Shown one piece after another: positions 1-6,407 of a DNA stretch of 15,231 nucleotides; the first letter of the stretch is position 1; each line of letters opens with the position of its first letter. This DNA comes from Hyphomicrobiales bacterium (GTDB lineage: Bacteria; Pseudomonadota; Alphaproteobacteria; Rhizobiales; Afifellaceae), in the NCBI GenBank assembly GCA_013812985.1, contig JACCSN010000165.1:1-15231 (forward strand), given 5' to 3'. Made by a program: the position numbers and the translations under genes. A model generated the notes under the pieces. It did not search any database. It worked only from the letters and a program-made list of their open reading frames with translations, and had not been told where the DNA came from.

Positions 1-26
1 GTGATCGTATCGGTAAAGGCATCCAT
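1..26 (-). CDS. 5' end of a leftward gene running off the window
   Basis: Reading leftward, an ATG at 26-24 opens a frame of eight full codons (M D A F T D T I) before the window ends. A GGAG motif sits 7 nt upstream of the ATG, a normal ribosome-binding distance. Too little is present to identify a product. If real, the gene would be transcribed away from the integrase remnant, and the 65-bp repeat at 63-127 would lie in its upstream region. Confidence 0.3.
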
Positions 27-62
27 GACCGCGCTCCGTGCCGAATCAGAGCGCCCAGGGAA

Positions 63-127
63 TCACCCCGCCTCAGTCAACGCAAAAAACCCGCCCTCCG
101 CGCGTTAACCTGACTTCCGAGCCGTGG
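63..127 (+). repeat. Left copy of an exact 65-bp inverted repeat
   Basis: These 65 bases are the exact reverse complement of the last 65 bases of the window (15167-15231). Identity stops sharply on the inner side after position 127. Within the repeat, TCAGTCAACGC near its start and GCGTTAACCTGA further in form an imperfect internal dyad around a C-rich core with an A6 run, so each copy can fold by itself. The integrase fragment begins at the inner edge, so the repeat marks a rearrangement or insertion boundary. Possible explanations are a dispersed palindromic repeat, the end of a mobile element, or an assembly break at a repeat. Confidence 0.85.
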
Positions 128-570
128 GGCGGATAGGGACAACGCTTGCGCTCGCCGAGCTTGAAGCGCTTCCCCGCATCGCCGGAGCCGGCGGCCACGT
201 CTTCACCACGACGGGGCAGACGCCCGCCAGCGGCTTCAGCCGGGCAAAGCGGAACCTCGACAAGGCCATGCTCGCCGCGGCGCAAGCCGAGACCGGCGCC
301 GAGAGTTCCCTCCCCGCCTGGCGCTTGCACGACCTTCGCCGCACGACGGCCTCCGGCATGGCGAAGCTCGGGATCAATCTCCCCGTCATCGAAAAGGTGC
401 TGAACCATACGTCCGGCAGCTTCGCCGGGATCGTCGGCGTCTATCAGCGGCATAGCTTCGCCGACGAGAAACGGTGCGCCCTGGACGTTTGGGCGCGGTT
501 CCTCGACCAGCTCGTTACCGGCGAACCGGCGGGCAATGTGGTTCCGATGGTCTCGGGTGCACGCACGTGA
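124..570 (+). pseudogene. Tyrosine recombinase (phage integrase), C-terminal fragment
   Basis: This is the C-terminal half of a phage-type tyrosine site-specific recombinase, which cuts and rejoins att sites through a 3'-phosphotyrosine intermediate. The second-box HDLRRT motif (about residues 69-74), LNHTSG (about 93-98) and YQRH with the candidate nucleophile tyrosine (about 107) are visible in family order. The N-terminal arm-binding and core-binding domains and the box I arginine are missing: about 148 codons remain, against 350-450 for a full integrase. The frame is cut at the inner end of the 65-bp repeat, and the apparent GTG start at 124 lies inside that repeat, so it is not the native start. 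The fragment should be inactive. Its stop overlaps the GTG of the next gene. Confidence 0.85.
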
Positions 571-1070
571 GCGGGAAACGCCGCCGGTTTGACGGCTTCC
601 TGAAACCGAGGATCGGTTTCGTCCAGCCCTCTGACGCCGCGCTCGAAATGCACAAATCGATAGCAAGGGCAGCAAAGCCGTTTTCCGAGTTGGCCGAGAA
701 ACTACGGCCCTTAACGGAGGCAATGCGGCCGATGGCTGAATTCTCCGCTCGCCTAACTGACGCCATCAATCCGGTAGTTGGCGATGAAGAAGCGCCGGAG
801 ATCAAGAACAATATCAGTGAACGGCCTAAACGAAATATAGCAACGCCCACCGCAAGCCCCATAGCAGCTGCACATTTACAGCGGTTCCTCTTAGATCGCG
901 CCGATGGAGAAACTACTGAGCCGAATCTCAAAAAAGCCGCTCAGGATGCATTTCCGACGAACACGATCTCCCGACAAGTCTGGCGCAAAGCGTTCGCTGA
1001 TCTGCCGGGTAAGAAGAAGAGAAAGCGCGGCCAGACGGGTCGCGCAATACACCGGCACCCGTCGGGATAA
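567..1070 (+). CDS. Hypothetical protein coupled to the integrase
   Basis: A 167-residue protein that I do not recognise. I chose GTG at 567 because it overlaps the integrase stop (GTGA), the coupling pattern used elsewhere in this run; an ATG at 474 would overlap the integrase by almost 100 bases. Residues about 30-70 form a charged amphipathic helix-rich segment. The C-terminal 60 residues (containing NTISRQVWRKAF and then a K/R-rich tail) could suit a small DNA-binding or helix-turn-helix module. Base composition is visibly lower in GC than the integrase and the replication genes, suggesting a separate origin. An accessory factor for integration or regulation is possible from position only. 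Confidence 0.6.
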   Translation: MSGKRRRFDGFLKPRIGFVQPSDAALEMHKSIARAAKPFSELAEKLRPLTEAMRPMAEFSARLTDAINPVVGDEEAPEIKNNISERPKRNIATPTASPIAAAHLQRFLLDRADGETTEPNLKKAAQDAFPTNTISRQVWRKAFADLPGKKKRKRGQTGRAIHRHPSG

Positions 1071-1132
1071 TACGCCAAATACGTCCGCCCATAATACGCC
1101 GGAAACTTCGGGCGGCGTATTTGGCGTATTAT
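1067..1132. promoter_or_regulatory. Long inverted repeat with a third half-site (operator or origin candidate)
   Basis: The left arm 1067-1090 and right arm 1110-1132 are reverse complements over 23 of 24 positions, with one extra base in the left arm. The 19-nt spacer starts with another copy of ATAATACGCC, the first ten bases of the left arm. There are therefore two direct and one inverted copy of a 10-bp word in 66 bp. No T-run follows on either strand, so this is unlikely to be a simple intrinsic terminator. It lies between the integrase pair and the AlpA-like gene, where a repressor or excisionase operator, or an initiator-binding site, would be expected. Confidence 0.6.
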
Positions 1133-1195
1133 TGCTTCTCTCGCGCAGCGGGACACTTCTCTCGCGTCATTACTGATCACCACGCGAGGACAACG

Positions 1196-1435
1196 ATGCA
1201 CGCTGCAATAGCCGAAGCAAAGCGGGTCTACATTCCCGCCGCCGAGGAAACCTTCCTTCCCGCTCGCCGCGTATGGCAACGCTACGGCGTCACCGCGATG
1301 ACGCTACATCGTTGGCTCGTCGACGATCGGATGCGGTTTCCGAAACCAGCCTATCTCGGGCGCTTCCGGTACTGGAAGCTGGCCGAGCTGGAAGCGTGGG
1401 AGCGCTCCCGCGCCGGCACCCGCGCGGCGGCATGA
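1196..1435 (+). CDS. AlpA/excisionase-like helix-turn-helix protein
   Basis: A 79-residue protein with a winged-helix/MerR-like DNA-binding pattern typical of AlpA regulators and phage excisionases. LPARRVWQRYGVTAMTLHRW (about residues 21-40) supplies the two recognition helices, followed by FPKPAYLGRFRYWKLAELEAWE, the usual wing-plus-helix with the W..aEleaWe ending. Such proteins bind DNA near att sites or activate integrase genes. The ATG at 1196 was chosen for a GAGGA motif 6-7 nt upstream; longer in-frame starts lie in the inverted repeat. It is the first gene downstream of the 1067-1132 dyad, which could be its own operator. Confidence 0.8.
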   Translation: MHAAIAEAKRVYIPAAEETFLPARRVWQRYGVTAMTLHRWLVDDRMRFPKPAYLGRFRYWKLAELEAWERSRAGTRAAA

Positions 1436-1438
1436 GCC

Positions 1439-1762
1439 ATGCCCCCCGACAAGCGAAACCCCACCGCGGGCAACGGTGGGGCTCGGAAGGGTGATCAAGC
1501 TGGCTGGCGCGATCAACCCGAAGATAACGCCACCGCCTCGACCAAGCAATCACAATTCGGCGCCGCACTACATGCCTGGGGACGGCGCCGCGGCGAGCGC
1601 CTCGCTGAAGAATACCTTCGCCATGCCGAGCGAGGCGAGCCCGCTGAATTCTTCGCGGCGGAGATCGCGCCCGAGAAGTTGCTTCTCCAGTTGCGACAGA
1701 CCGCAGAGTCGGCGTTCCTGGCGCGCATCGCGAGCGCCGAACCGGCGGGGGCGCCAAGGTGA
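1439..1762 (+). CDS. Hypothetical protein of the replication module
   Basis: A 107-residue hydrophilic protein that I do not recognise. The N-terminal third is basic and rich in polar residues (looks disordered). The middle (about 40-70) is a charged helix, WGRRRGERLAEEYLRHAERG, and the C-terminal part is predicted helical with leucine and alanine repeats. It has no membrane segment, signal peptide or cysteine motif. It starts three bases after the AlpA-like stop, and its stop overlaps the GTG of the TOPRIM gene, so it probably belongs to the same transcript. A small accessory factor for DNA replication is a guess from position only. Confidence 0.6.
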   Translation: MPPDKRNPTAGNGGARKGDQAGWRDQPEDNATASTKQSQFGAALHAWGRRRGERLAEEYLRHAERGEPAEFFAAEIAPEKLLLQLRQTAESAFLARIASAEPAGAPR

Positions 1763-2667
1763 GCCTCGCCATAGCAACCGCCCCCACGTATGGCGCGTGC
1801 ACCGTAAAACGTGCCCGCCGCACCAAAGACCAGATCGGGCAGATCGACCGGCAAATCCTCGATGTGCTCAATGAGGATCACCCGCAGAGCGTCCGGCACG
1901 TCTTCTATCGGATGACCGATCCCCGGCTTCCGCAGCCGGTTGAGAAGTCCGATCGCGGCTACCGCCACGTCCAGCGACGCATTGTCGAGATGCGGCGCGT
2001 CGGGCGCCTAGCCTGTGGCTGGATCACCGACGCGACCCGACGGGGCTACTTCACCCCAACGTTCACGAGCGCCGCCGACTTCATTCGCAGCTTCAAAGGC
2101 CAATACCGTGCCGACCTGTGGCAGCACTCCGACTACTACTGCGAGGTCTGGACGGAATCACGCTCGATCGCCGGCGTCGTCCAGGCGGATTGCGAAGAGC
2201 TGGCGGTGAGCCTCTACCCCGCAGGCGGCTTCACAAGCCTGTCGCTCCCGTTTCAGGGGGCCGAATACATCAACGAGGTGTATGCCGGCCGCGAGGTCGT
2301 CATTTTTTACATAGGCGATTACGACCCGGCCGGCGTCCTGATCGACGTTTCGATTGAGCGGGAACTGCGGGAGCACCTGGACGGCGATGTTGAGCTGATA
2401 TTCAAGCGCATCGGCATCACAGCAGAGCAGGTCCGGGAGCACAACCTGCCCCGCAAGCCCCGAAAAGAGGGCGACCGCCGGGCTCTTCACATCACGTACA
2501 CGGTCGAGGCGGAGGCCATGCCGGCCAGGACAATGCGGGCGCTGCTCAGGGGGCACGTCGAAGCCCTGCTGCCACCGCGCGCGCTTGAAGTGTCGAGGGC
2601 GGCCGAAGAGAGCGAGCGGGCGCTGCTGGACGGCGTGGCCGGCATGCTTTGGAGAGCGTCGCCATGA
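1759..2667 (+). CDS. Spo11/topoisomerase VI subunit A-like TOPRIM protein
   Basis: A 302-residue protein resembling the catalytic A subunit of type IIB topoisomerases (Topo VI-A, Spo11 and phage/plasmid Mini-A relatives). The sequence shows a winged-helix-like N-terminal part with SVRHVFYRM (residues 44-52), where Tyr50 sits in the place of the catalytic tyrosine of the R-x-x-[FY]-Y motif. Next comes GYRHVQRRIVEMRRVG (67-82), and then a TOPRIM core with EVWTES (Glu133) and IGDYDPAG (Asp187 and Asp189), the acidic residues that bind magnesium. The family makes or uses protein-linked double-strand breaks. No GHKL ATPase B subunit is encoded nearby. The GTG start overlaps the upstream stop (GTGA). 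Cleavage activity and role in replication are inferred, not shown. Confidence 0.75.
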   Translation: MSLAIATAPTYGACTVKRARRTKDQIGQIDRQILDVLNEDHPQSVRHVFYRMTDPRLPQPVEKSDRGYRHVQRRIVEMRRVGRLACGWITDATRRGYFTPTFTSAADFIRSFKGQYRADLWQHSDYYCEVWTESRSIAGVVQADCEELAVSLYPAGGFTSLSLPFQGAEYINEVYAGREVVIFYIGDYDPAGVLIDVSIERELREHLDGDVELIFKRIGITAEQVREHNLPRKPRKEGDRRALHITYTVEAEAMPARTMRALLRGHVEALLPPRALEVSRAAEESERALLDGVAGMLWRASP

Positions 2668-2924
2668 CCCCCGGCGCGCATCTCAGCCACGCCGCGCGGC
2701 TCGCCGGCGACGCGCATCGAAGCCTCCTGATAATCCAGCGAACGCTACTGGCTGCGCATCTTCACCTCGAAAGCGCCGGCGCCCAACTTCTACCAGCGAC
2801 CGAGGTGGAATTCGCCGAGATCATCGCGGACGCGGGCGCGCTCGCCGATGAGCTTCAGCGTGTCGCTGATGACTACGGCCGCAGGGCAGCCGACCGGGCC
2901 CTGACCGAAAGGGCAGCGGCGTGA
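2664..2924 (+). CDS. Small helical hypothetical protein
   Basis: An 86-residue protein, almost entirely predicted alpha-helical and rich in Ala, Leu and Glu, with a possible coiled-coil pattern from about residue 20 to 75. I do not recognise it. The ATG at 2664 overlaps the stop of the TOPRIM gene (ATGA) and has GGAG about 9 nt upstream; an ATG at 2649 in the same frame is less well placed. Its stop overlaps the start of the primase gene. Position suggests a small partner of the TOPRIM protein or the primase, but no domain supports this. Confidence 0.6.
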   Translation: MTPGAHLSHAARLAGDAHRSLLIIQRTLLAAHLHLESAGAQLLPATEVEFAEIIADAGALADELQRVADDYGRRAADRALTERAAA

Positions 2925-4398
2925 TGGCGGCGCTGAAGCCTGTTGCCGTCGTTGATGCCGACGCCGACGCCTGGCCGGAGCACGTCGATGCGGCCGCCCG
3001 CGCCTACCACGCCGAGCGCCCGGAACCGCAGGAAGCGCGGCCGCCAGCCTTTACAGACGAAGCACTCGCGTTGCGCTTTGCCGAGAAGCACGCGCACGAC
3101 CTCCGCTACGTGGCGCCTTGGGGCAAGTGGCAAATTTGGAGCGTCGACGCTGGCAATCCGACGACACGCTAGCCGCCTTCGACTTTGCGCGCCGTGTATG
3201 CCGAGAGGCCGCAGCCGAATGCACCAAGGCGAAGGTCGCGTCGGTACTGGCGAGCGCCAAGACCGTCGCAGCAATCGAGCGCCTGGCCAAGGCCGATCGC
3301 CGGCTCGCCGCCACCGTCGACCAGTGGGACGCAGATCCCTGGCTGCTCAATACACCGGACGGGGTGATCAACCTGCGGACCGGAGCCATGCGGGACCACG
3401 ATCCAAGTGACCATATCACCCGGATGACCGCCGTCTGGCCGGGCCAGATATGCCCGACCTTCATCAATTTCCTGGATCGCATCACCGACGCTGACGCCGA
3501 CCTGCAAGGCTTTCTCCAGCGGGTGTTCGGCTATGCCTTGACCGGCTCCACGCGCGAGCATGCGCTGTTCTTCGGACACGGCAAGGGCTCCAACGGCAAA
3601 TCCGTGCTGCTCTCCACCATTGCCGGCATCATGGGGGACTATCACCGCACGGCGCCGATCGAGACCTTCACGGCATCCGCCGGTGACCGGCATCCGACCG
3701 ACCTGGCAGGCTTGCGCGGTGCTCGCCTTGTCACCGCGGTCGAGACGGAAGAGGGCCGCCGCTGGGCTGAGTCGCGCATCAAGGCGCTCACTGGCGGCGA
3801 CCCGATCGCCGCGCGGTTCATGCGCCAAGATTTCTTCGAGTACGTCCCGCAGTTCAAACTCGTCATCGCCGGCAACCACAAGCCCGGCCTTCGATCCGTC
3901 GACGAAGCGATCCGGCGTCGTTTCCACCTTATCCCCTTCGCTGTCACCATCCCGGCCGCCGAGCGAGACCAGAACCTTGCCGAACGGCTGAAGCGGGAAT
4001 GGCCGGGCATCCTGGAGTGGATGCTGCAAGGCTGCGCGGATTGGCAGGAGCGCGGGCTCGACCCGCCCGCTTCGGTCAGCGCTGCGACAGAAGCCTACTT
4101 GGAGGCCGAGGATGCACTGAGCGCCTGGATCGAGGAGAACTGCGAACGCCTGCCGTCCAGTTGGGAAAAAACCGCCGATCTATTCGCGTCATGGCGGGCA
4201 TGGGCGGAACGCTCGGGAGAGCCGCCCGGCGGGACGAAACGGTTCACACAACAGCTTGAAACCCGCGGCTTCCAGGCGCGGCGGACTGAAACCGCGCGGG
4301 GTTTTCATGGCCTGCGCATCATCCCTGACGACAAGCCCGAACCCTATTGGAACCGCTGCGCCCACCTCCGCGAGGTCGAGGCGGGGAACAGGGCGTGA
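2924..4398 (+). pseudogene. P4/D5-type phage primase-helicase, broken by a frameshift
   Basis: A phage/plasmid primase-helicase of the P4-alpha/poxvirus D5 type, which would unwind and prime element DNA. The first frame gives about 70 residues ending in LRYVAPWGKWQIW, then reaches TAG at 3170-3172. The rest continues one frame over from about 3140 to 4398. Restoring one G near 3143 joins WGKWQIW to SGRRWQSDDTLAAFD, the expected family continuation. The downstream part has a D5_N-like region, Walker A GHGKGSNGKS (codons 3574-3603), a helicase motif C-like VIAGNHKP, and an RRRF arginine-finger region. ATG 2924 overlaps the previous stop; GTG 2921 is an alternative. As written the protein is split; the downstream part has no well-placed start. 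Confidence 0.85.
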
Positions 4399-4670
4399 TG
4401 GACTTGGCCCAGCAACGCGCCCGCCTGGCGAAAGAGTAAGCGGACGCGGTCGAAATGAAGAATGCTCAACTTCGTGGCGGGCTTGTACGAGCTGACGAGG
4501 TTGAGCGAGCCTGGTCAGACATTCTTCGCGGCGTGCAGGCGCACATGCTCGCGGTCGGGACGAAAGTCCAGCATCGCTTGCCGGGGCTCACTCGGCACGA
4601 CGTTGAGCAGATAGATCAAACGATTCGCGAGGCTTTGGAGGAGGCGAGCCGAGGCGGGGGCCCGACGTAG
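4398..4670 (+). pseudogene. Nu1-like phage terminase small subunit, interrupted by a nonsense codon
   Basis: The ATG at 4398 overlaps the primase stop (TGATG). The frame reads MDLAQQRARLAKE, then TAA at 4437-4439, then continues in the same frame as ADAVEMKNAQLRGGLVRADEVERAW to 4670. The pattern 'ERARLAKEQAD..eMkNA.lRGeLv...eV' is that of Nu1-type terminase small subunits, so TAA most likely replaces CAA (Gln). The protein would have about 90 residues and lacks the N-terminal winged helix of lambda Nu1, as in short relatives. A restart at ATG 4455 would give 71 residues without an evident ribosome-binding site. No large terminase follows. Family assignment is moderate; the interrupted frame is seen directly. 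Confidence 0.6.
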
Positions 4671-4685
4671 GAGGGGCACACCTCC
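4670..4685 (+). promoter_or_regulatory. Ribosome-binding site inside a start-proximal hairpin
   Basis: GGAGG (4670-4674) is a strong Shine-Dalgarno sequence, but CCTCC (4681-4685), directly before the ATG at 4686, is its exact complement with a 6-nt loop. The mRNA could fold a 5-bp GC stem that hides the binding site and lies against the start codon. This suggests translation-level control, for example opening by ribosomes reading the preceding gene. Confidence 0.45.
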
Positions 4686-5336
4686 ATGTCCGAAACTCCG
4701 GTCGACCGGCTGCGAACGCTTGCGGCGGCTTTGCGCGGGCGCAACACGATCGCCGAGGACACGGCGGACGATCTGGCGGACGGCATCGAGGCTTACTTGG
4801 AGGGGGAGGCCGAACTGGAATCGGCGCTCGGCTTGAAGCCGGCGCCGGGCGGGCGGCAATGGCGCACGGAACAAGCCATCAACGAGCGTGATCGCGTCTT
4901 ACGCGAGGCGGCGGCCCTCTACTGGCCCGATCGGCCGGTTGCAGAACAGGCGCGCGAGATGGCGGCAGCGCTCGCGCGCTATGCGGCAACCGGCTGGCCA
5001 CGCCATCGCAGCCTTGCGGCTTGCCCCGAACGCCTTCACGGCACCTTTTCAGCGCTCGCCTGGCACGTCCTGAGGGCGCGCGATTTCGTGCTCGGCGAGC
5101 GCGTTCTGAGGCGGATCCTCGCTGGCCTCGAACTGGGGGTATTAAAGGCCAGTGCCGAAGCCGATCGTCAGCCGCAAGCACAAAGGAACGGCACAAATGC
5201 CAGCCCTAGAACTGCCCATCGATACTGCGCCAGCGGTCGGAAGGGCCGCGTATTCCAGTGGCGGCCACGCCACCGTGAGTTCCTCCCCCCATGCGTCCGA
5301 ATTGGCTTCCGTCGGCCGCTCGCCGCAAATTGGTAG
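4686..5336 (+). CDS. Conserved-looking hypothetical phage/mobile element protein
   Basis: A 216-codon frame whose first about 155 residues look like a real protein: a charged helical N-terminus (residues 1-50), then INERDRVLREAAALYWP (about 66-82), and a region RYAATGWPRHRSLAACP...LAWHVLRARDFVLGERVLRRIL. The pattern 'rd.lLreaa..fwp....A..ia..LarY...gWrrdr....cP......lW..L...d...s...vrriL' resembles small proteins I have seen in alphaproteobacterial mobile elements, without known function. The last about 60 residues are low in structure and rich in Arg, Pro and Ser, and may be read-through caused by a lesion near 5150. The start follows the 4670-4685 hairpin. Confidence 0.55.
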   Translation: MSETPVDRLRTLAAALRGRNTIAEDTADDLADGIEAYLEGEAELESALGLKPAPGGRQWRTEQAINERDRVLREAAALYWPDRPVAEQAREMAAALARYAATGWPRHRSLAACPERLHGTFSALAWHVLRARDFVLGERVLRRILAGLELGVLKASAEADRQPQAQRNGTNASPRTAHRYCASGRKGRVFQWRPRHREFLPPCVRIGFRRPLAANW

Positions 5337-5343
5337 AGCTTGA
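5197..5343 (+). CDS. Possible small ORF overlapping the 4686 gene
   Basis: An ATG at 5197 opens 48 codons beginning MPALELPIDTAPAV. It has AAAGGA about 9 nt upstream, a better ribosome-binding site than most genes here. It overlaps the weak-looking 3' part of the 4686 frame and the start of the 5291 frame in other registers. I do not recognise the product. It may be the true start of a gene whose remainder has been deleted or shifted, or a chance frame. Confidence 0.25.
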   Translation: MPALELPIDTAPAVGRAAYSSGGHATVSSSPHASELASVGRSPQIGRA

Positions 5344-5713
5344 TATTCAGTTGGCCGACGCGCGCGCGGTCTCAGACGCTGCGACGCAGCGCGCCATTGA
5401 TGGCGTAACGGCTGAACGCGATGCGCGACGTGAACGCGATAGGCTCCGCAGCGCTGCGGCAGGACAGACGACCGCGACAGTTCGTCCGGACGCGGCCTGG
5501 GTCGCAGGTCCGGAGCGCGCCCATCAGGACGCGGCCGAGGCTTTGGCCCAGCTGGAAATAGACCGCGACAAGCGCAAGGCGGTCTCGCGAGAGCTCGGCG
5601 AGCTTATGCGCAACGTCAACGAACTATTTGAAAGGTCGGTTGAACCCGCTCTATCGGCGCAAGGAACCGATAACTGGCCAGCCGGCATCTGCGGAACCAC
5701 ATACTGGGACTGA
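5291..5713 (+). CDS. Coiled-coil hypothetical phage protein
   Basis: A 140-residue protein dominated by charged heptad-like helices (LVELDIQLADARAVSDAATQ at about residues 14-33, ERDARRERDRL at about 44-54, AEALAQLEIDRDKRKAVSRE at about 83-102), ending near a 'NELFERSVEPAL' segment. It is a likely coiled coil without membrane segments. Proteins of this kind occur among small structural or chaperone-like genes of alphaproteobacterial prophages; I cannot name it. The end is uncertain: after about residue 120 another frame (5628-5822) also looks protein-like, which may point to a frameshift. No strong ribosome-binding site precedes ATG 5291. Confidence 0.5.
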   Translation: MRPNWLPSAARRKLVELDIQLADARAVSDAATQRAIDGVTAERDARRERDRLRSAAAGQTTATVRPDAAWVAGPERAHQDAAEALAQLEIDRDKRKAVSRELGELMRNVNELFERSVEPALSAQGTDNWPAGICGTTYWD

Positions 5714-5729
5714 CGAAGCCTCTGCCGAG

Positions 5730-5822
5730 ATGGTCGAGACGACCCGTGCCCGAATCGCGGCGCTAGCTGCCGACCTTCACCGCGTGCGCTCGGTGCCGAT
5801 CACATCCGCGCGGGCGAAGTAA
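5730..5822 (+). CDS. Short ORF, possible remnant
   Basis: Thirty codons starting MVETTRARIAALAADLHRVR, an amphipathic helix. There is no good ribosome-binding site, and the frame is open upstream from 5628. It may be the displaced C-terminus of the preceding coiled-coil gene or an independent mini-protein. Support is weak. Confidence 0.2.
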   Translation: MVETTRARIAALAADLHRVRSVPITSARAK

Positions 5823-5838
5823 TTAGCGGCGGAAGCAT

Positions 5839-6162
5839 GTGCGGATTCTGGTCAACCGTGGCCGTCCGGACGTGCTGTCGCTAGCGCATGCCGGCGGGGA
5901 GATCAGATTTCCGATCACCCGCGTCTACGATGAATCCACTGACCTTCACACCGCCGGGACTATCCCGAACGCGATCGCGGTTGCGGCCTGGATGGACCAG
6001 GAGCGTTTCCTGCAACGACTGTGTGACGAGATTGACGAAGTGGCCGACGACGACGCGGCGATACCGGACGCCGATCGCGCAGCACAGGAGGCGGCGCTGA
6101 GCGCGCAAATCCTCGCCGCCTGGCCGGGGGTTCGCCAGCAGCGCAACGTCCGCGGTTGGTGA
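5839..6162 (+). CDS. Hypothetical phage protein, probably 5' part of a frameshifted gene
   Basis: A 107-codon frame from GTG 5839, the only possible start after an in-frame stop at 5824, with GGCGGAAG just upstream. The N-terminal region (RGRPDVLSLAHAGGEIRFPI) looks like beta structure, followed by IPNAIAVAAWMDQERFLQRL and an acidic helix EIDEVADDDAAIPDAD. No motif allows a name. The frame ends at 6160-6162, but removing one G from the G5 run at 6126-6130 would let it continue as WPGFASSATSAVGDLFFSEK straight into the 6164-6403 frame. I therefore suspect a single gene of about 188 codons split by one extra base. Confidence 0.5.
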   Translation: MRILVNRGRPDVLSLAHAGGEIRFPITRVYDESTDLHTAGTIPNAIAVAAWMDQERFLQRLCDEIDEVADDDAAIPDADRAAQEAALSAQILAAWPGVRQQRNVRGW

Positions 6163-6163
6163 T

Positions 6164-6403
6164 TTGTTCTTCAGCGAGAAACGCATCGTCCCGGCGATCA
6201 CCGTGAACGGCGGCAACGCGAACTTCGAAGTGTCCAGACAGGGCGAAGCCGTAATTGCAACGACCGCTCTGGCGGCCAGCCATATCGGACGGCGTTCTTG
6301 CCGCCTTACCGGGACGGTCGCGGCGGGCTTAACCGGCGGCGAGGGCACCGGCATCAAGGCCAAGAACGCGAGCGGCACCATCGACATATCGGCGGAGCTC
6401 TAA
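6164..6403 (+). CDS. Hypothetical phage protein, probably 3' part of the same frameshifted gene
   Basis: A 79-codon frame, from a TTG at 6164, with a beta-rich, Gly/Ala-rich sequence (RIVPAITVNGGNANFEVSRQ, SHIGRRSCRLTGTVAAGLTG) suggestive of a virion surface or decoration-type protein, though I cannot name it. The TTG has no ribosome-binding site and the frame is open upstream to 6101 without an ATG. That fits the downstream half of a gene beginning at 5839 better than an independent gene. The stop lies 4 bases before the next ATG. Confidence 0.45.
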   Translation: MFFSEKRIVPAITVNGGNANFEVSRQGEAVIATTALAASHIGRRSCRLTGTVAAGLTGGEGTGIKAKNASGTIDISAEL

Positions 6404-6407
6404 GACC

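Noticed and set aside
1..127. Copy of the tRNA-Arg 3' end that would mark the left attachment site
   Set aside because: Looked for the T-arm and acceptor sequence in either direction near the integrase fragment and did not see it.
941..1279. Leftward 112-codon ORF across the dyad at 1067-1132
   Set aside because: It crosses the inverted repeat and two better supported rightward genes, has no ribosome-binding site and no recognisable pattern.
3169..4029. Leftward 286-codon ORF opposite the primase
   Set aside because: Antisense shadow of the helicase domain; the forward frame carries Walker A and GNHKP motifs.
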